Below the pieces are notes generated by a model, which was not told the DNA's origin, did not search any database, and saw only the letters and a program-made list of their open reading frames with translations. Below are positions 49,962-62,058 of a stretch of DNA of 64,000 bases, in pieces. The stretch's first letter is position 1. The number at the start of each line of letters is the position of its first letter. The DNA comes from Morinoia aosen (Eukaryota > Arthropoda > Malacostraca > Amphipoda > Talitridae), in contig CM059556.1 of the NCBI GenBank assembly GCA_030386875.1, positions 39,658,964 through 39,722,963 of the forward strand, in the 5' to 3' direction. The translations under genes were made by a program, and so were the position numbers.

Positions 49962-50292
49962 GCTTCGCTACCTGCAACAAAGGTGCTCCAAAGAGAGGAA
50001 GGCCCCATTTAGTATGGAGTTAGGGGAACGCTGAATCTACGCATATGGTGCGTAGAATCAGTAAGCTGAGAAGGAAGTTTGTGAATAAGATTAAAGTTGA
50101 AAGAGAAATTAGTAGGTGGAGAAAAACAGGACTGCAGTGAACCGAAAAACGATGGTCCGTAACTAAGTAAAAAATAAAACTATTCTACTTCAACAAAAGG
50201 AAGGCCTACGTAACATTTTCCTCGGAACCTCTCTTATTTCCCCTGGCAGCGCTAATTCCCACATACTTAATTTTGTATCCCCCTGAGCGGTA
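49962..50292 (-). repeat. A-repeat copy, inverted
   Basis: Near full-length on the minus strand: GCAACAAAGGTGCTCC tail side at the left, GCTAATTCCCACATAC and TGTATCCCCCTGAG head side at the right. Confidence 0.7.
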
Positions 50293-51138
50293 ATAGGTCA
50301 GATGTATCATAATTGTATTAATATATATGCTAACGAGGTTGTTGCACAGTAGTGAAAAGGACACAGCAATAACGAAGGGGAAAAATACAATAATTATCGT
50401 AAACTTATTTACAATACGAGGTTAAAGATATAATATCGATATAAAGCTACAATAAACAGCATCTAATTACTGTAAGAATGGAGTAATTAACAAGTTACGG
50501 TCACTATCTCATAACCAGATGAGCGACCTTCAACATTTAAAATCAAATAATGAATTTCAGTCAATATCTGATGATCAAAAGAAGTTACCTTCATTATTTC
50601 ACAATTAAATGATAAGTAACTTTAAATATCTTAAAATCAAATAATAAGAGACCTTTACGATCTCACGATCAAATGACACATTACCTTCATCTCAAAATCA
50701 AACGGCTATTTTCTGTAACTCTCCTGTGATCAAGGAGCGAACAAGGGTTCAAATTGATAGAAAATGTGCATTACACAAGCTGGCCTCCATTCAGACAAAT
50801 GGAAAATTTACGTAGACCTGAAATGTTACGCTAATGAGGCTGAAATACGAGACGTTGAACACCCCAATCACCTCGTTAGATGACATTCAGTTGTTTGCTC
50901 AAGTTAAAACATGAAAGATTCCACATTCCACTCAAGTCAACAATACATATGTTAAAAATTTAGATCAAGTTGAAACGTGGTGCATCCGCCGTTAGGTTTC
51001 CCAAATACTTCGAAACTAGTGCTTACAAGACACAACAACGCCTGCTCCCTGTCTGGATGAGGTCATATTGACAATGAAACTAACAGTTGACAACCTTTCT
51101 TACTAGCAGTACATCGTGATTCACGCAGTCAGCGAAGA
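50293..51138. other. Intergenic DNA with ~50-bp degenerate repeats
   Basis: Between 50480 and 50720, AAAATCAAATAATAAG-like blocks alternate with CCTTCAT/TCTCAC text at roughly 50-bp spacing. No gene. Confidence 0.4.
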
Positions 51139-51139
51139 A

Positions 51140-51216
51140 CATTGCCCCTGCTGGGATTCGAACCTGAGACGTTCCTTATAGAAAGCAAGAGCGTTACCAC
51201 TGGGCCATGGGGTACC
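51140..51216 (-). pseudogene. tRNA-like sequence (Glu TTC anticodon position), decayed or SINE head
   Basis: The minus strand has an A box TGGCCCAGTGGTAACGC, a plausible anticodon arm with loop CTTTCTA and a B box GGTTCGAATCCC. The T stem and acceptor stem do not pair well, so it is more likely a tRNA pseudogene or SINE head than a working tRNA. Confidence 0.4.
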
Positions 51217-52094
51217 TCATGGAGAGAAAGGAAATATCTAAAACATATCGCCTCTTCTCATATTTGTGAGTGAATTGGGAGCGGATCTACACGTGACACA
51301 GTTCCAAACTTCACGTGGTGAATTTGCATCTTGGTCTACAAAATAAAGACGTGCTATCTATAGATATTCAACATTATTATATAAGAAAATAATATTAGGC
51401 TCCATATGCTATGCATATATTCTAAATGCTGCTCTAACGAGTAAGTATTTACAGGGTTTGCTAGTCCCAAAATTAATTCTACATTAAACTTATAATGGTC
51501 GCTATATTCAAGTCTTATACTTTATATAACTTATAGCATTTGAAGAAACTTATTCATTGGAATTATGAAAGCAAGCTAAAATAAGACTGAGTGGCAAGGA
51601 AATGACGCACCGTGGGGCTGGGAGGGAAACGAAAAAGGAGCACAATATAAATGGAAATAAACTGAAATTGCAAACAAAGAAATTGTGAAGAATAATACAG
51701 TGAACATACAGGACATATAGCTGCATGATAGTTATAGTATCCTGTATACCTACAGGATAGGAAGTATACTTGAATTACAAGGCAATGACATTCACAGAAA
51801 CACGAGTAGTATTAAGCTATAATGAACAGAACATAATAGAATACAAAAATACAGTACACGCTTAGAAAAAAGTGCACTAGCACAGTAATGAAATATACAT
51901 TAGTACAATACACTTTATGAAAGTACACTAAGTTTTAAAAAATATAATAGTACAGTAAAGTATAAGAAAAATATCGGACACAGAGATGTGTCGTGGGATA
52001 AGCTACTTGGACAGCGTCGACTTGAGCGGTTTTGTCATTTAGGTGAAGTACCTTCAGAAGCTTTGGTTTAGGACATGACAGGAAGTTAACAAAC
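51217..52094. other. AT-rich intergenic DNA, nothing recognised
   Basis: No coding or repeat structure beyond short AT motifs. Confidence 0.4.
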
Positions 52095-52420
52095 TGCATA
52101 TACCTTATGTATAACTGCATATACCTTCTGTGTAACTGCATATACCTTATGTATAACTGCATATGCCTTCTGTTTAACTGCATATACCTTCTGTTTAACT
52201 GTATATACGTTCTGTTTAACTGCATATACCTTCTGTTTAACTGCTAATACGTTCTGTTTAACTGCATATACGTTCTGTTTAACTGCATATACCTTCTGTT
52301 TAACTGCATATACCTTCTGTTTAATTGTATATACGTTCTCTTTAACTGCATATACCTTCTCTTTAACTGCATATACCTTCTCTTTAACTGCATATACCTT
52401 CTCTTTAACTGCATATACTA
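52095..52420 (+). repeat. 21-bp minisatellite (GCATATACCTTCTGTTTAAC type)
   Basis: About fifteen units with small changes (CCTTATGTATAAC, CGTTCTGTTTAAC, CCTTCTCTTTAAC). The variants are grouped, which shows local spread. Confidence 0.85.
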
Positions 52421-52861
52421 ACTAACACCGTCACTAACATCTCCGTCTTGTGTCTATTGTTGGTCTAGTTGAGGTGCATCAAATGAGTGCATTGTAAACA
52501 ATCATAATGCGACACCTAAACACAGTAAAGCAAACTTTCATACATGGGACCACAAACAACAAAAATTTTGAGCTAAGTATAACTGGTTAACGGGAACTTA
52601 ATGCAGAAAATAAACATAATTTTTATTATCATTTTCTTATCATATCTTCAAGCTTTTGATAAAGTCCATCCTACATTTACGTTACTTGGCTTGAAATAGT
52701 GTTTCTTTTCTTCGTTTCAGAATCGTGACATATTTTGAGAAACCTTCCAGGAAGAGAAGATCTTAGCTCATTTACCCCAGGTGCACGAACAGCGCAGCGT
52801 AAGCACTTAAGTACCGCTGATTGAACAAGTTATGAAGTAATATCTTTTTCGATTAGAGGTA

Positions 52862-52985
52862 GTATCCCAGTCTAACTTTTCCGCCGCTTGCATGCATGTT
52901 TTTCGCCGCTATAGCTATTTAAGCTATTAAATCGCTTAGGCAGCGAAAAACATGCATGCAGGCGGCGAAAAAGTTAGACTGAGTA
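52862..52985. repeat. Hairpin-forming inverted repeat (~45-bp arms)
   Basis: CAGTCTAACTTTTCCGCCGC and GCATGCATGTTTTTCGCCGC on the left are answered by their inverses on the right around a ~30-bp loop. TA-rich edges suggest a small foldback MITE. Confidence 0.7.
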
Positions 52986-53064
52986 TATGCACTAAAAGAA
53001 AGCCAGAAACCGCGCTATTTTGATTCACAAAGCAAACGAGAAACCAAAATTGAACTAAAGATTA

Positions 53065-53360
53065 GATTAGTCGTTAGTTTTAGCCTCCCTACCCAGCAAC
53101 AAATGCGATCCAAAGAGAGGAAGGAGGAAGGCACCATTTAGTATGGAGTTAGGAAACGCGGAATCTACGCAGAAAGGCATAGAAACAGTAAGTTGTGAAA
53201 GAAGATCATGGAACAAGACCAAAGTTGAAGAGGAAAGTAGTAGGTGCTGAAGAACAGGACAGCAGTGAATCGAAAAAAGGTGGTCCTTAACATAACAAGA
53301 ACATTTTATTTCAACAAAAAGGAAGGCCTACCTAACTCTTAGCTCGGGCCCTCACATTGT
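53065..53360 (-). repeat. A-repeat copy, inverted
   Basis: Contains AAATGCGATCCAAAGAGAGG, TTTAGTATGGAGTTAGG and GCTCGGGCCCTCAC. The head is cut off. Confidence 0.7.
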
Positions 53361-54007
53361 CACTGAACTAAAGAAGGGATGATATAGACACTACTAAGAA
53401 AACTTCAAAGCATGCCCCCAAGAATTAGGTCGATTTATTCTGAGTATTTAGGCAACCTTGTAAGATATGAGGGTCGTTTTAATTTTTAAATGACGGCAGT
53501 AGTAAACAATTTTTAAAACGGATACTTTTAATTAGTTCAATAATTTAAACTGTGAAATTACAATACTCATGAAAGAAACAAGATGTCAGTTTCTTTCTGT
53601 GTGCATGCGCGCTCATCCGTAGTCTGGATATCAAGTACCTCACATTTCTTAATTTTAATGCTATTACTTTCATCATAAAATAGTCATCTAATACAATTAC
53701 ATGGCAAAATAAATATGTGAACAAGTTCATAAGAACTTAAACCAACGTTCTGGAATGTAGCTCTAAATACAGTTTAGCACGCGTGGTTCATCGTCCTGAC
53801 TGTCGCGCTCTGCCCATTTTCATCTGAAATAGACAAAACGCTAACTTCATGTTTCAAGATATACTTTAATGTAATAAAGTATCACTTATTCATCTAACGT
53901 TATATGTGGCGAGACATGGTCTGCTGCGAGCGTAATTTTATAAATCTGGAGCTAGGTTTTCAAACAATGCACACCGTCGTTGCGGCACTGTTGGCAGCGC
54001 AATTACA

Positions 54008-54385
54008 TTGAACACTTTGACCGTAACGTGTGCCACCAGTGGCCACGAAAAGGGTTTTCATAATGCTGCTGACCGACCAGTAGTCACAAACTCAATTTTC
54101 ATAAATACTCAGTTGAAGCTAAATGAAGGCATGATCCAGGAAATGTTTATTTCCAGAATTACTGCAATTACAAATGACTACAAATATGTAGTCAATTGTA
54201 CTACAATTGACTCTAAATTTGAGTTGAATATTGAACTTCGGTTTAACCAATTACGGTCTAAGTGTCACGAAGACTTCTGCTGTCAGGCATTGCCGCTACG
54301 ACGACGTCAAGGGTTTGAAAATTCGACTCTTGATGCTCGCAGGAAAATGGATTATAGACACAAAAGCTCATCGATAGTGCTATAG
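54008..54385 (+). CDS. Hypothetical ORF, 125 aa, doubtful
   Basis: An open frame with mixed composition (MNTLTVTCATSGHEKGFHNA and on) and several Cys. I do not recognise it. It lacks neighbours, a clear leader or splice signals. It could be part of an unseen exon or chance. Confidence 0.15.
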   Translation: MNTLTVTCATSGHEKGFHNAADRPVVTNSIFINTQLKLNEGMIQEMFISRITAITNDYKYVVNCTTIDSKFELNIELRFNQLRSKCHEDFCCQALPLRRRQGFENSTLDARRKMDYRHKSSSIVL

Positions 54386-54982
54386 GCTTCAATCCGATCA
54401 CATTTCCTTAAGCTTTCTTCTAAACGCCTCAAAAATCAATAGGTGTGAGACAGTGAGTATGATAATTACATACATGGACATAACTAGCAATTTCTTTGTA
54501 AACTACACAGACGAGAAGTTGAAGTAAAATAGTAAATGCATTTTGGTTCAATTATAGTGTCTTCCGTAACCTTCCACCATGAAATACGGTTGCCGATCAC
54601 GAGTGTTGAGGTAGTGCCGAGTTCCAATTTGGTTGAAAGGAAAAGCGTTTTGCAAGCGCCACATGAGAAGCTTTAACGAGAAACTGACAAATTTCGTTGT
54701 AATCCTGTAAACTTCACAGAAAATTTACAGACTGTACAGAACGCCCATGGACTATAAGAAACCTGTAGACCATACTCGTATGGAAAATGTAGGTACCGAC
54801 TCCGACTCTAGTAAACGTAGGTACAGCTGCTACATGAAATTTAGGTACAGATCCTTAGGGATATCTACGGGATTTAAACTGGAGCGCAGAGTCATCCTTG
54901 GTTGAACTTTGATAATTTAAAAGGTTTAGGCAAACATTGCTTTAAGGAGAACGAGATGGGGTTGGAGGTGAGCGGGTAGAAA

Positions 54983-55773
54983 CTTGGGAGTATAGTTCAA
55001 AACTTGGAGTCGAGTTCAAAACTTGGAGTCGAGTTCAAAACTTGGAGTCGAGTTCAAAACTTGGAGTCGAGTTCAAAACTTGGAGTCGAGTTCAAAACTT
55101 GGAGTCGAGTTCAAAACTTGGAGTCGAGTTCAAAACTTGGAGTCGAGTTCAAAACTTGGAGTCGAGTTCAAAACTTGGAGTCGAGTTCAAAACTTGGAGT
55201 CGAGTTCAAAACTTGGAGTCGAGTTCAAAACTTGGAGTCGAGTTCAAAACTTGGAGTCGAGTTCAAAACTTGGAGTCGAGTTCAAAACTTGGAGTCGAGT
55301 TCAAAACTTGGAGTCGAGTTCAAAACTTGGAGTCGAGTTCAAACCTTGGAGTCGAGTTCAAAACTTGGAGTCGAGTTCAAAACTTGGAGTCGAGTTCAAA
55401 ACTTGGAGTCGAGTTCAAAACTTGGAGTCGAGTTCAAAACTTGGAGTCGAGTTCAAAACTTGGAGTCGAGTTCAAAACTTGGAGTCGAGTTCAAAACTTG
55501 GAGTCGAGTTCAAAACTTGGAGTCGAGTTCAAAACTTGGAGTCGAGTTCAAAACTTGGAGTCGAGTTCAAAACTTGGAGTCGAGTTCAAAACTTGGAGTC
55601 GAGTTCAAAACTTGGAGTCGAGTTCAAAACTTGGAGTCGAGTTCAAAACTTGGAGTCGAGTTCAAAACTTGGAGTCGAGTTCAAAACTTGGAGTCGAGTT
55701 CAAAACTTGGAGTCGAGTTCAAAACTTGGAGTCAAGTTCAAAACTTGGAGTCGAGTTCAAAACTTGGAGTCGA
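54983..55773 (+). repeat. 19-bp satellite array, ~41 near-perfect units
   Basis: The unit GAGTTCAAAACTTGGAGTC repeats with only a few changes (one AAACC, one GTCAAG). Because 19 is not a multiple of three, each forward frame gives the same 19-residue cycle, so the long frames here are by-products. The uniformity implies recent expansion. Confidence 0.97.
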
Positions 55774-55994
55774 GTGCAGGAGATTGGCGGTGGCGCCTCT
55801 CCAGAGCAGCGAAGTTACCTGCAAAATAGACTTTCTTTAAAAGAGTGTTCGTACATTGCCAATTAATCATAAAATTAGATCAAAAAAACTTCAATGAGTC
55901 AGATGAAATTAGACGGACGAAAGCAGTTGCATTCAACAAGAAAGATGCAACGGTTACATTAACACGATGATCACGGCTGTGGAGATCATCACTA

Positions 55995-56297
55995 TTGTAC
56001 AAACACAAGAGCTGTATAACCATCTACATACCACGAACGGTAGATTTCGAGGTTACCTTGTTAAAAAATTACGTTCAATACGTTACATCTGGCGAGAAAG
56101 AACTAATTGAAATAGCTCCATTTATTGACGAAGGATGCAGTCGTAATCTTGTGTGCAAACACAACAAAATATTTTCATCAAGTTTAGAACTGGGAAGTGC
56201 CTCATTCCACGAAGATATTTGCGACGTTTTTACTGGACAAGACACCTACTCTGTAGCAAATGGAAAGAAATACACAGACGTTATCTCTTCAGCTTGA
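55995..56297 (+). CDS. Hypothetical ORF, 100 aa, doubtful
   Basis: The frame opens MYKHKSCITIYIPRTVDFEV and ends KKYTDVISSA. Composition is protein-like but unrecognised. With the frame at 54008 it may belong to an unknown gene split by the 19-bp satellite. Confidence 0.18.
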   Translation: MYKHKSCITIYIPRTVDFEVTLLKNYVQYVTSGEKELIEIAPFIDEGCSRNLVCKHNKIFSSSLELGSASFHEDICDVFTGQDTYSVANGKKYTDVISSA

Positions 56298-56445
56298 GGG
56301 TTTTGGTTCTCATTTGAGCAACTAGAAGCTGCACATATTATTTAACGTAGCGCGTAAGTCCGTCCACAAGCAGCGACGTTAGCAGCACCAGAAGTTGAGG
56401 AGGGCGGCGTGGTGGGGTGTTTGGGGGCAAAGTCCAGCGTGTTGT

Positions 56446-56705
56446 GGGGACTGGGACTACACACGTGGGATGTGGGGACTGGGACTACATGCGTGGAATG
56501 TGGGGACTGGGACTACATGCGTGGAATGTGGGGACTGGGACTACATGCATGGGATGTGGGGACTGGGACTACATACGTGGGATGTGGGAACTGGGACTAC
56601 ATACGTGGGATGTGGCAACTGGGACTGCATGCATGGGATGTGGGGACTGGGACTACATACGTGGGATGTGGGGACTGGGACTACATGCATGGGATGTGAG
56701 GACTG
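56446..56705 (+). repeat. 28-bp minisatellite
   Basis: About nine units of GGGACTGGGACTACATACGT plus GGGATGTG, with ATGCGTGGAATG and ATGCATGGGATG variants. Confidence 0.9.
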
Positions 56706-56849
56706 GGGCTGTGCGGACCTATTCTATGTAAATTGAAGTTCTGTGAACAAAGAGTCTGAGTGGACGGAATCTGTGTGGACTGAGGCTGTACGGGCTTACA
56801 ACAGTAACTAAACTTATAACTACTTGAAGATGTGGGGTCCCAGAAGCGG

Positions 56850-58870
56850 CACGGTAACGTGGGGTCTCGGCACGGTAACGTGGGGTCCCGGCACGGTAAC
56901 GTGGGGTCCCGGCACGGTAACGTGGGGTCCCGGCACGGTAACGTGGGGTCCCGGCACGGTAACGTGGGGTCCCGGCACGGTAACGTGGGGTCCCGGCATG
57001 GTAACGTGGGGTCCCGACACGGTAACGTGGGGTCCCGGCACGGTAACGCGGGGTCCCGGCACGGTAACGCGGGGTCCCGGCACGGTAACGCGGGGTCCCG
57101 GCACGGTAACGTGGGGTCCCGGCATGGTAACGTAGGGTCCCGGCACGGTAACGTGGGGTCCCGGCACGGTAACGTGGGGTCCCGGCACGGTAACGTGGGG
57201 TCCCGGCACGGTAACGTGGGGTCCCGGCACGGTAACGTGGGGTCCCGGCACGGTAACGTGGGGTCCCGGCACGGTAACGTGGGGTCCCGGCACGGAAACG
57301 TGGAGTCCCGGCACGGTAACGTGGGGTCCCGGCACGGTAACGTGGGGTCCCGGCACGGTAACGTGGGGTCCCGGCACGGTAACGTGGGGTCCCGGCACGG
57401 TAACGTGGGGTCCCGGCACGGTAACGTGGGGTCCCGGCACGGTAACGTGGGGTCCCGGCACGGTAATGTGGGGTCCCGGCACGGTAGCATGGGGCCCAGG
57501 CACGGTAATGTGGGGTCCCGGCACGGTAACGTGGGGTCCCGGCATGGTAACGTGGGATCCAGGCACGGGAATGTGGGGTCCCGGCACGGTAATGTGGGGT
57601 CCCGGCACGGTAATGTGGGGTCCCGGCACGGTAATGTGGGTCCCGGCACGGTAATGTGGGGTCCCGGCACGGTAACGTGGGGTCCCGGCACGGTAACGTG
57701 GGGTCCCGGAACGGTAACGTGGGGTCCCGGCACGGTAATGTGGGGTCCCGGCACGGTAATGTGGGGTCCCGGCACGGTAATGTGGGGTCCCGGCACGGTA
57801 ATGTGGGGTCCCGGCACGGTAACGTGGGGTCCCGGCACGGTAATGTGGGGTCCCGGCACGGTAATGTGGGGTCCCGGCACGGTAATGTGGGATCCAGGCA
57901 CGGTAATGTGGGGTCCCGGCACGGTAATGTGGGATCCAGGCACGGTAATGTGGGGTCCCGGCACGGTAATGTGGTGTCCCGGCACGGTAATGTGGGGTCC
58001 CGGCACGGTAATGTGGGATCCAGGCACGGTAACGTGGGGTCCCGGCACGGTAATGTGGGGTCCCGGCACGGTAATGTGGGGTCCCGGCACGGTAATGTGG
58101 GATCCAGGCACGGTAATGTGGGGTCCCGGCACGGTAATGTGGGATCCAGGCACGGTAACGTGGGGTCCCGGCACGGTAACGTGGGATCCAGGCACGGTAA
58201 TGTGGGGTCCCGGCACGGTAATGTGGGGTCCCGGCACGGTAATGTGGGGTCCCGGCACGGTAATGTGGGGTCCCGGCACGGTAATGTGGGGTCCCGGCAC
58301 GGTAATGTGGGGTCCCGGCACGGTAATGTGGGGTCCCGGCACGGTAATGTGGGGTCCCGGCACGGTAATGTGGGGTCCCGGCACGGTAATGTGGGGTCCC
58401 GGCACGGTAACGTGGGGTCCCGGCACGGTAATGTGGGATCCAGGCACGGTAATGTGGGGTCCCGGCACGGTAATGTGGGGTCCCGGCACGGTAATGTGGG
58501 GTCCCGGCACGGTAATGTGGGGTCCCGGCACGGTAATGTGGGGTCCCGGCACGGTAATGTGGGGTCCCGGCACGGTAATGTGGGGTCCCGGCACGGTAAT
58601 GTGGGGTCCCGGCACGGTAATGTGGGGTCCCGGCACGGTAACGTGGGGTCCCGGCACGGTAATGTGGGGTCCCGGCACGGTAATGTGGGGTCCCGGCACG
58701 GTAATGTGGGGTCCCGGCACGGTAACGTGGGGTCCCGGCACGGTAACGTGGGGTCCCGGCACGGTAACGTGGGGTCCCGGCACGGTAACGTGGGGTCCCG
58801 GCACGGTAATGTGGGGTCCCGGCACGGTAATGTGGGGTCCCGGCACGGTAACGTGGGGTCCCGGCACGGT
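56850..58870 (+). repeat. 21-bp satellite, ~96 units (GTGGGGTCCCGGCACGGTAA type)
   Basis: Two domains: units with GGTAACG up to about 57465, then mainly GGTAATG units to about 58830 with islands of GGTAACG. Units with GGGATCCAGG recur at intervals in the second domain only. The 21-bp length keeps frames open on both strands for over 700 codons; these are not genes. Confidence 0.97.
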
Positions 58871-59620
58871 AGAGCCCAGACTTCGCTGGAATTTAAGGTC
58901 ACGGAAGAGCAAGCAAGTCGTAAGGCGAAGGTCGAAAGGATTTCGACAACGTCGAAAAAAAATTATTGGTCTTTATTTCCTCATTTCTATTCAATCTCAA
59001 TTTTTATTCGTGTTAGATAACTTCTTACGTCATCACTTCCTTGCTTTAGTGCCCGACATTGCTTCGCTTACTTGCATCTGTTGGTCTCGCTATCTAGTCC
59101 ATTCGTTTCGTCTTTTTCTTCTCCCTTGTTTCTCAACTTTCACTTGTTGCATCTATTAGCTTAGTTATTAGTTTAATTTACTTTTCAACGAATGTCAAGT
59201 TTCAGCGGCCATATTTATTTATTCATGTTTTTTCATTTTCCATTTCATTTTATACATCCGAATGCCAAACGTTCACGTGACTGTCGCACCCACCATTTTC
59301 TTGGGCTCTGGAATGCGGCTGAAGAGTATATCTTTATTGTCGCTGAATTGAGTAAATATATGCGTATCATGGGGGAACACAGAAGTGTGAAAGGAAATCA
59401 ATAGAAAAATAGGCAAGAAATATGATGTTATGAAGAATAACTGTAAGAGGCAAAGAAATTAACGAAAAAGAACTAAAAATAACCATGAGTGATAAATATG
59501 AACTGAATGAGACCTTGAAAAAATTCAAAATATCAATGAAGATAGATAAAAAATAATGAAAAGGAAGAAAAAAATGTTGGGTTAATCAAATTTGTCTACA
59601 ACTGACAAATAAACGAAAGG
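58871..59620. other. Intergenic DNA, nothing recognised
   Basis: A pyrimidine-rich stretch (58960-59250) and AT-rich DNA. No supported feature. Confidence 0.4.
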
Positions 59621-59621
59621 A

Positions 59622-59916
59622 GTTATTATTATTATATAAGAAAGTTTTAGCCTCCCTTAACTGCACGACAAAGATGTTCTAAGAGAGGAAGGAGGTAGGC
59701 ACCATTTAGTATGGAGTTGAGGGAACGCGGAATCTATGCACAAGGTGCACAGAAACAGGAAGCTAAGAAAGAAGATCATGAAACAAGAAAAAGTTGAAGA
59801 AGAAAGTAGTAGGTGCTGAAAAACAAGAAAGCAGTGAACCGAAAAAAGATAGTCCGTAACAAAACAAAAACCTATTTTATTTCAACAAAAAGAAGGCCTA
59901 CCTAACCTTTAGCTCA
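59622..59916 (-). repeat. A-repeat copy, inverted, (TAA)n tail
   Basis: GAGTTATTATTATTATATAA at the left is the tail. The shared middle and TTTAGCTC at the right follow; the head is missing. Confidence 0.75.
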
Positions 59917-60569
59917 TTTCTCTCAAATATGTACTTAGACGATAAGCATAAAGGAGTGCTCGAGAATGATTTAATGGAAAAATTCAAAAGAATGCCATAC
60001 ATTACAGGCACTGATTTGTGAATGTAATTGAAAATCAATTAATACGACACATTCGAATGACTTCCATGATCATCAGGGAGCATTGCAAGAGAAAGCCACC
60101 AAAAATAAGTTTCCTGAAATTAGGACTGCCAGTTCATGGGAAATAAAACATTATCACTATTATGTTTTATAAAACAATAATGTATGTAGCTTATCACTCC
60201 GAACAAAATCAAATATGACCGGAAAATAATCATTTAAAAACACATATGAAGACATAACGAAAATTTCATTACTTTTCACCAGGGAGAGCTGCAAACGGGC
60301 CAACTTCTAAATCGACATCAAATTGTGCAACGCTAAAAAACCACGGTCATGTGAGCATATTTGAAACCTAAACTTACAAATGACTTTCATTCAACGCATT
60401 TTAACCCACAAGCGTACACGCTTGACCGTTTTTACTTAGAATTTTTTGCGGCGGTTGACAGCGAATTCGTGGGTGGGCCGAACCCTGGAGCTCGGGTAGA
60501 GACCGATTTTAGGCCTATCAGACCGCTGCTCACGGCAGCGACGTGTGGAGGTGGTATGGTCATTCCAGT
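59917..60569. other. Intergenic DNA before the satellite
   Basis: AT-rich, then a GC-richer piece (60420-60560) next to the array. No gene recognised. Confidence 0.4.
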
Positions 60570-62058
60570 GGTGTAGTTACACAACCCAGAGGTATAGTTA
60601 CACAACCCAGAGGTATAGTTACACAACCCAGAGGTATAGTTACACAACCCAGAGGTATAGTTACACAACCCAGAGGTATAGTTACACAACCCAGAGGTAT
60701 AGTTACACAACCCAGAGGTATAGTTACACAACCCAGAGGTATAGTTACACAACCCAGAGGTATAGTTACACAACCCAGAGGTATAGTTACACAACCCAGA
60801 GGTATAGTTACACAACCCAGAGGTATAGTTACACAACCCAGAGGTATAGTTACACAACCCAGAGGTATAGTTACACAACCCAGAGGTATAGTTACACAAC
60901 CCAGAGGTATAGTTACACAACCCAGAGGTATAGTTACACAACCCAGAGGTATAGTTACACAACCCAGAGGTATAGTTACACAACCCAGAGGTATAGTTAC
61001 ACAACCCAGAGGTATAGTTACACAACCCAGAGGTATAGTTACACAACCCAGAGGTGTAGTTACACAACCCAGAGGTGTAGTTACACAACCCAGAGGTGTA
61101 GTAACACAACCCAGAGGTGTAATTACACAACCCAGAGGTGTAGTTACACAACCCAGAGGTGTAGTTACACAACCCAGAGGTGTAGTTACTCAACCCAGAG
61201 GTGTAGTTACTCAACCCAGAGGTGTAGTTACTCAAACCAGAGGTGTAGTTACACAACCCAAAGGTGTAGTTACACAACCCAGAGGTGTAGTTACACAACC
61301 CAGAGGTGTAGTTACACAAGCCAGAGATGTAGTTACACAAGCCAGAGATGTAGTTACACAAGCCAGAGATGTAGTTACACAAGCCAGAGGTGTAGTTACA
61401 CAAGCCAGAGGTGTAGTTACACAAGCCAGAGGTGTAGTTACACAAGACAGAGGTGTAGTTACACAAGACAGAGGTGTAGTTACACAACCCAGAGGTGTAG
61501 TTACACAACCCAGAGGTGTAGTTACACAACCTAGTGGTGTAGTTACACAACCTAGTGGTGTAGTTACACAACCCAGAGGTGTAGTTACACAACCTAGTGG
61601 TGTAGTTACACAACCCAGTGGTGTAGTTACACAACCCAGTGGTGTAGTTACACAACTCAGAGGTGTAGTTACACAACCTAGTGGTGTAGTTACACTACCT
61701 AGTGGTGTAGTTACACTACCTAGTGGTGTAGTTACACTACTCAGAGGTGTAGTTACGCAACCTAGTGGTGTAGTTACACTACTCAGAGGTGTAGTTACAC
61801 AACCTAGTGGTGTAGTTACACTACCTAGTGGTGTAGTTACACTACCTAGTGGTGTAGTTACACAACTCAGAGGTGTAGTTACACTACCTAGTGGTGTAGT
61901 TACACTACTCAGAGGTGTAGTTACGCAACCCAGTGGTGTAGTTACACTACTCAGAGGTGTAGTTACACAACCTAGTGGTTTAGTTACACTACCTAGTGGT
62001 GTAGTTACACTACTCAGAGGTGTAGTTACGCAACCTAGTGGTGTAGTTACACAACCCT
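60570..62058 (+). repeat. 21-bp satellite, ~71 units (GTAGTTACACAACCCAGAGG type)
   Basis: The left third (to about 61055) is nearly pure GGTATAG units. After that GGTGTAG units prevail with growing variety: AAGCCAGAGATG, AAGACAGAGG, CCTAGTGG and CTACTCAGAGG. From about 61740 paired types alternate, a higher-order repeat. Confidence 0.95.

Noticed and set aside
51140-51216. Functional tRNA-Glu gene
   Set aside because: The boxes are present but the T and acceptor stems pair poorly.
55004-55866. Three forward frames of about 270 codons with the same peptide cycle
   Set aside because: A 19-bp unit gives the same cycle in all three frames; not coding.
56681-59159. Open frames of over 700 codons on both strands
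   Set aside because: They are by-products of a 21-bp repeat, which keeps several frames open. The repeating seven-residue peptides are not evidence of a protein.
55000-62050. CRISPR array
   Set aside because: Arrays are uninterrupted tandem repeats without unique spacers, in eukaryotic DNA with no cas genes.
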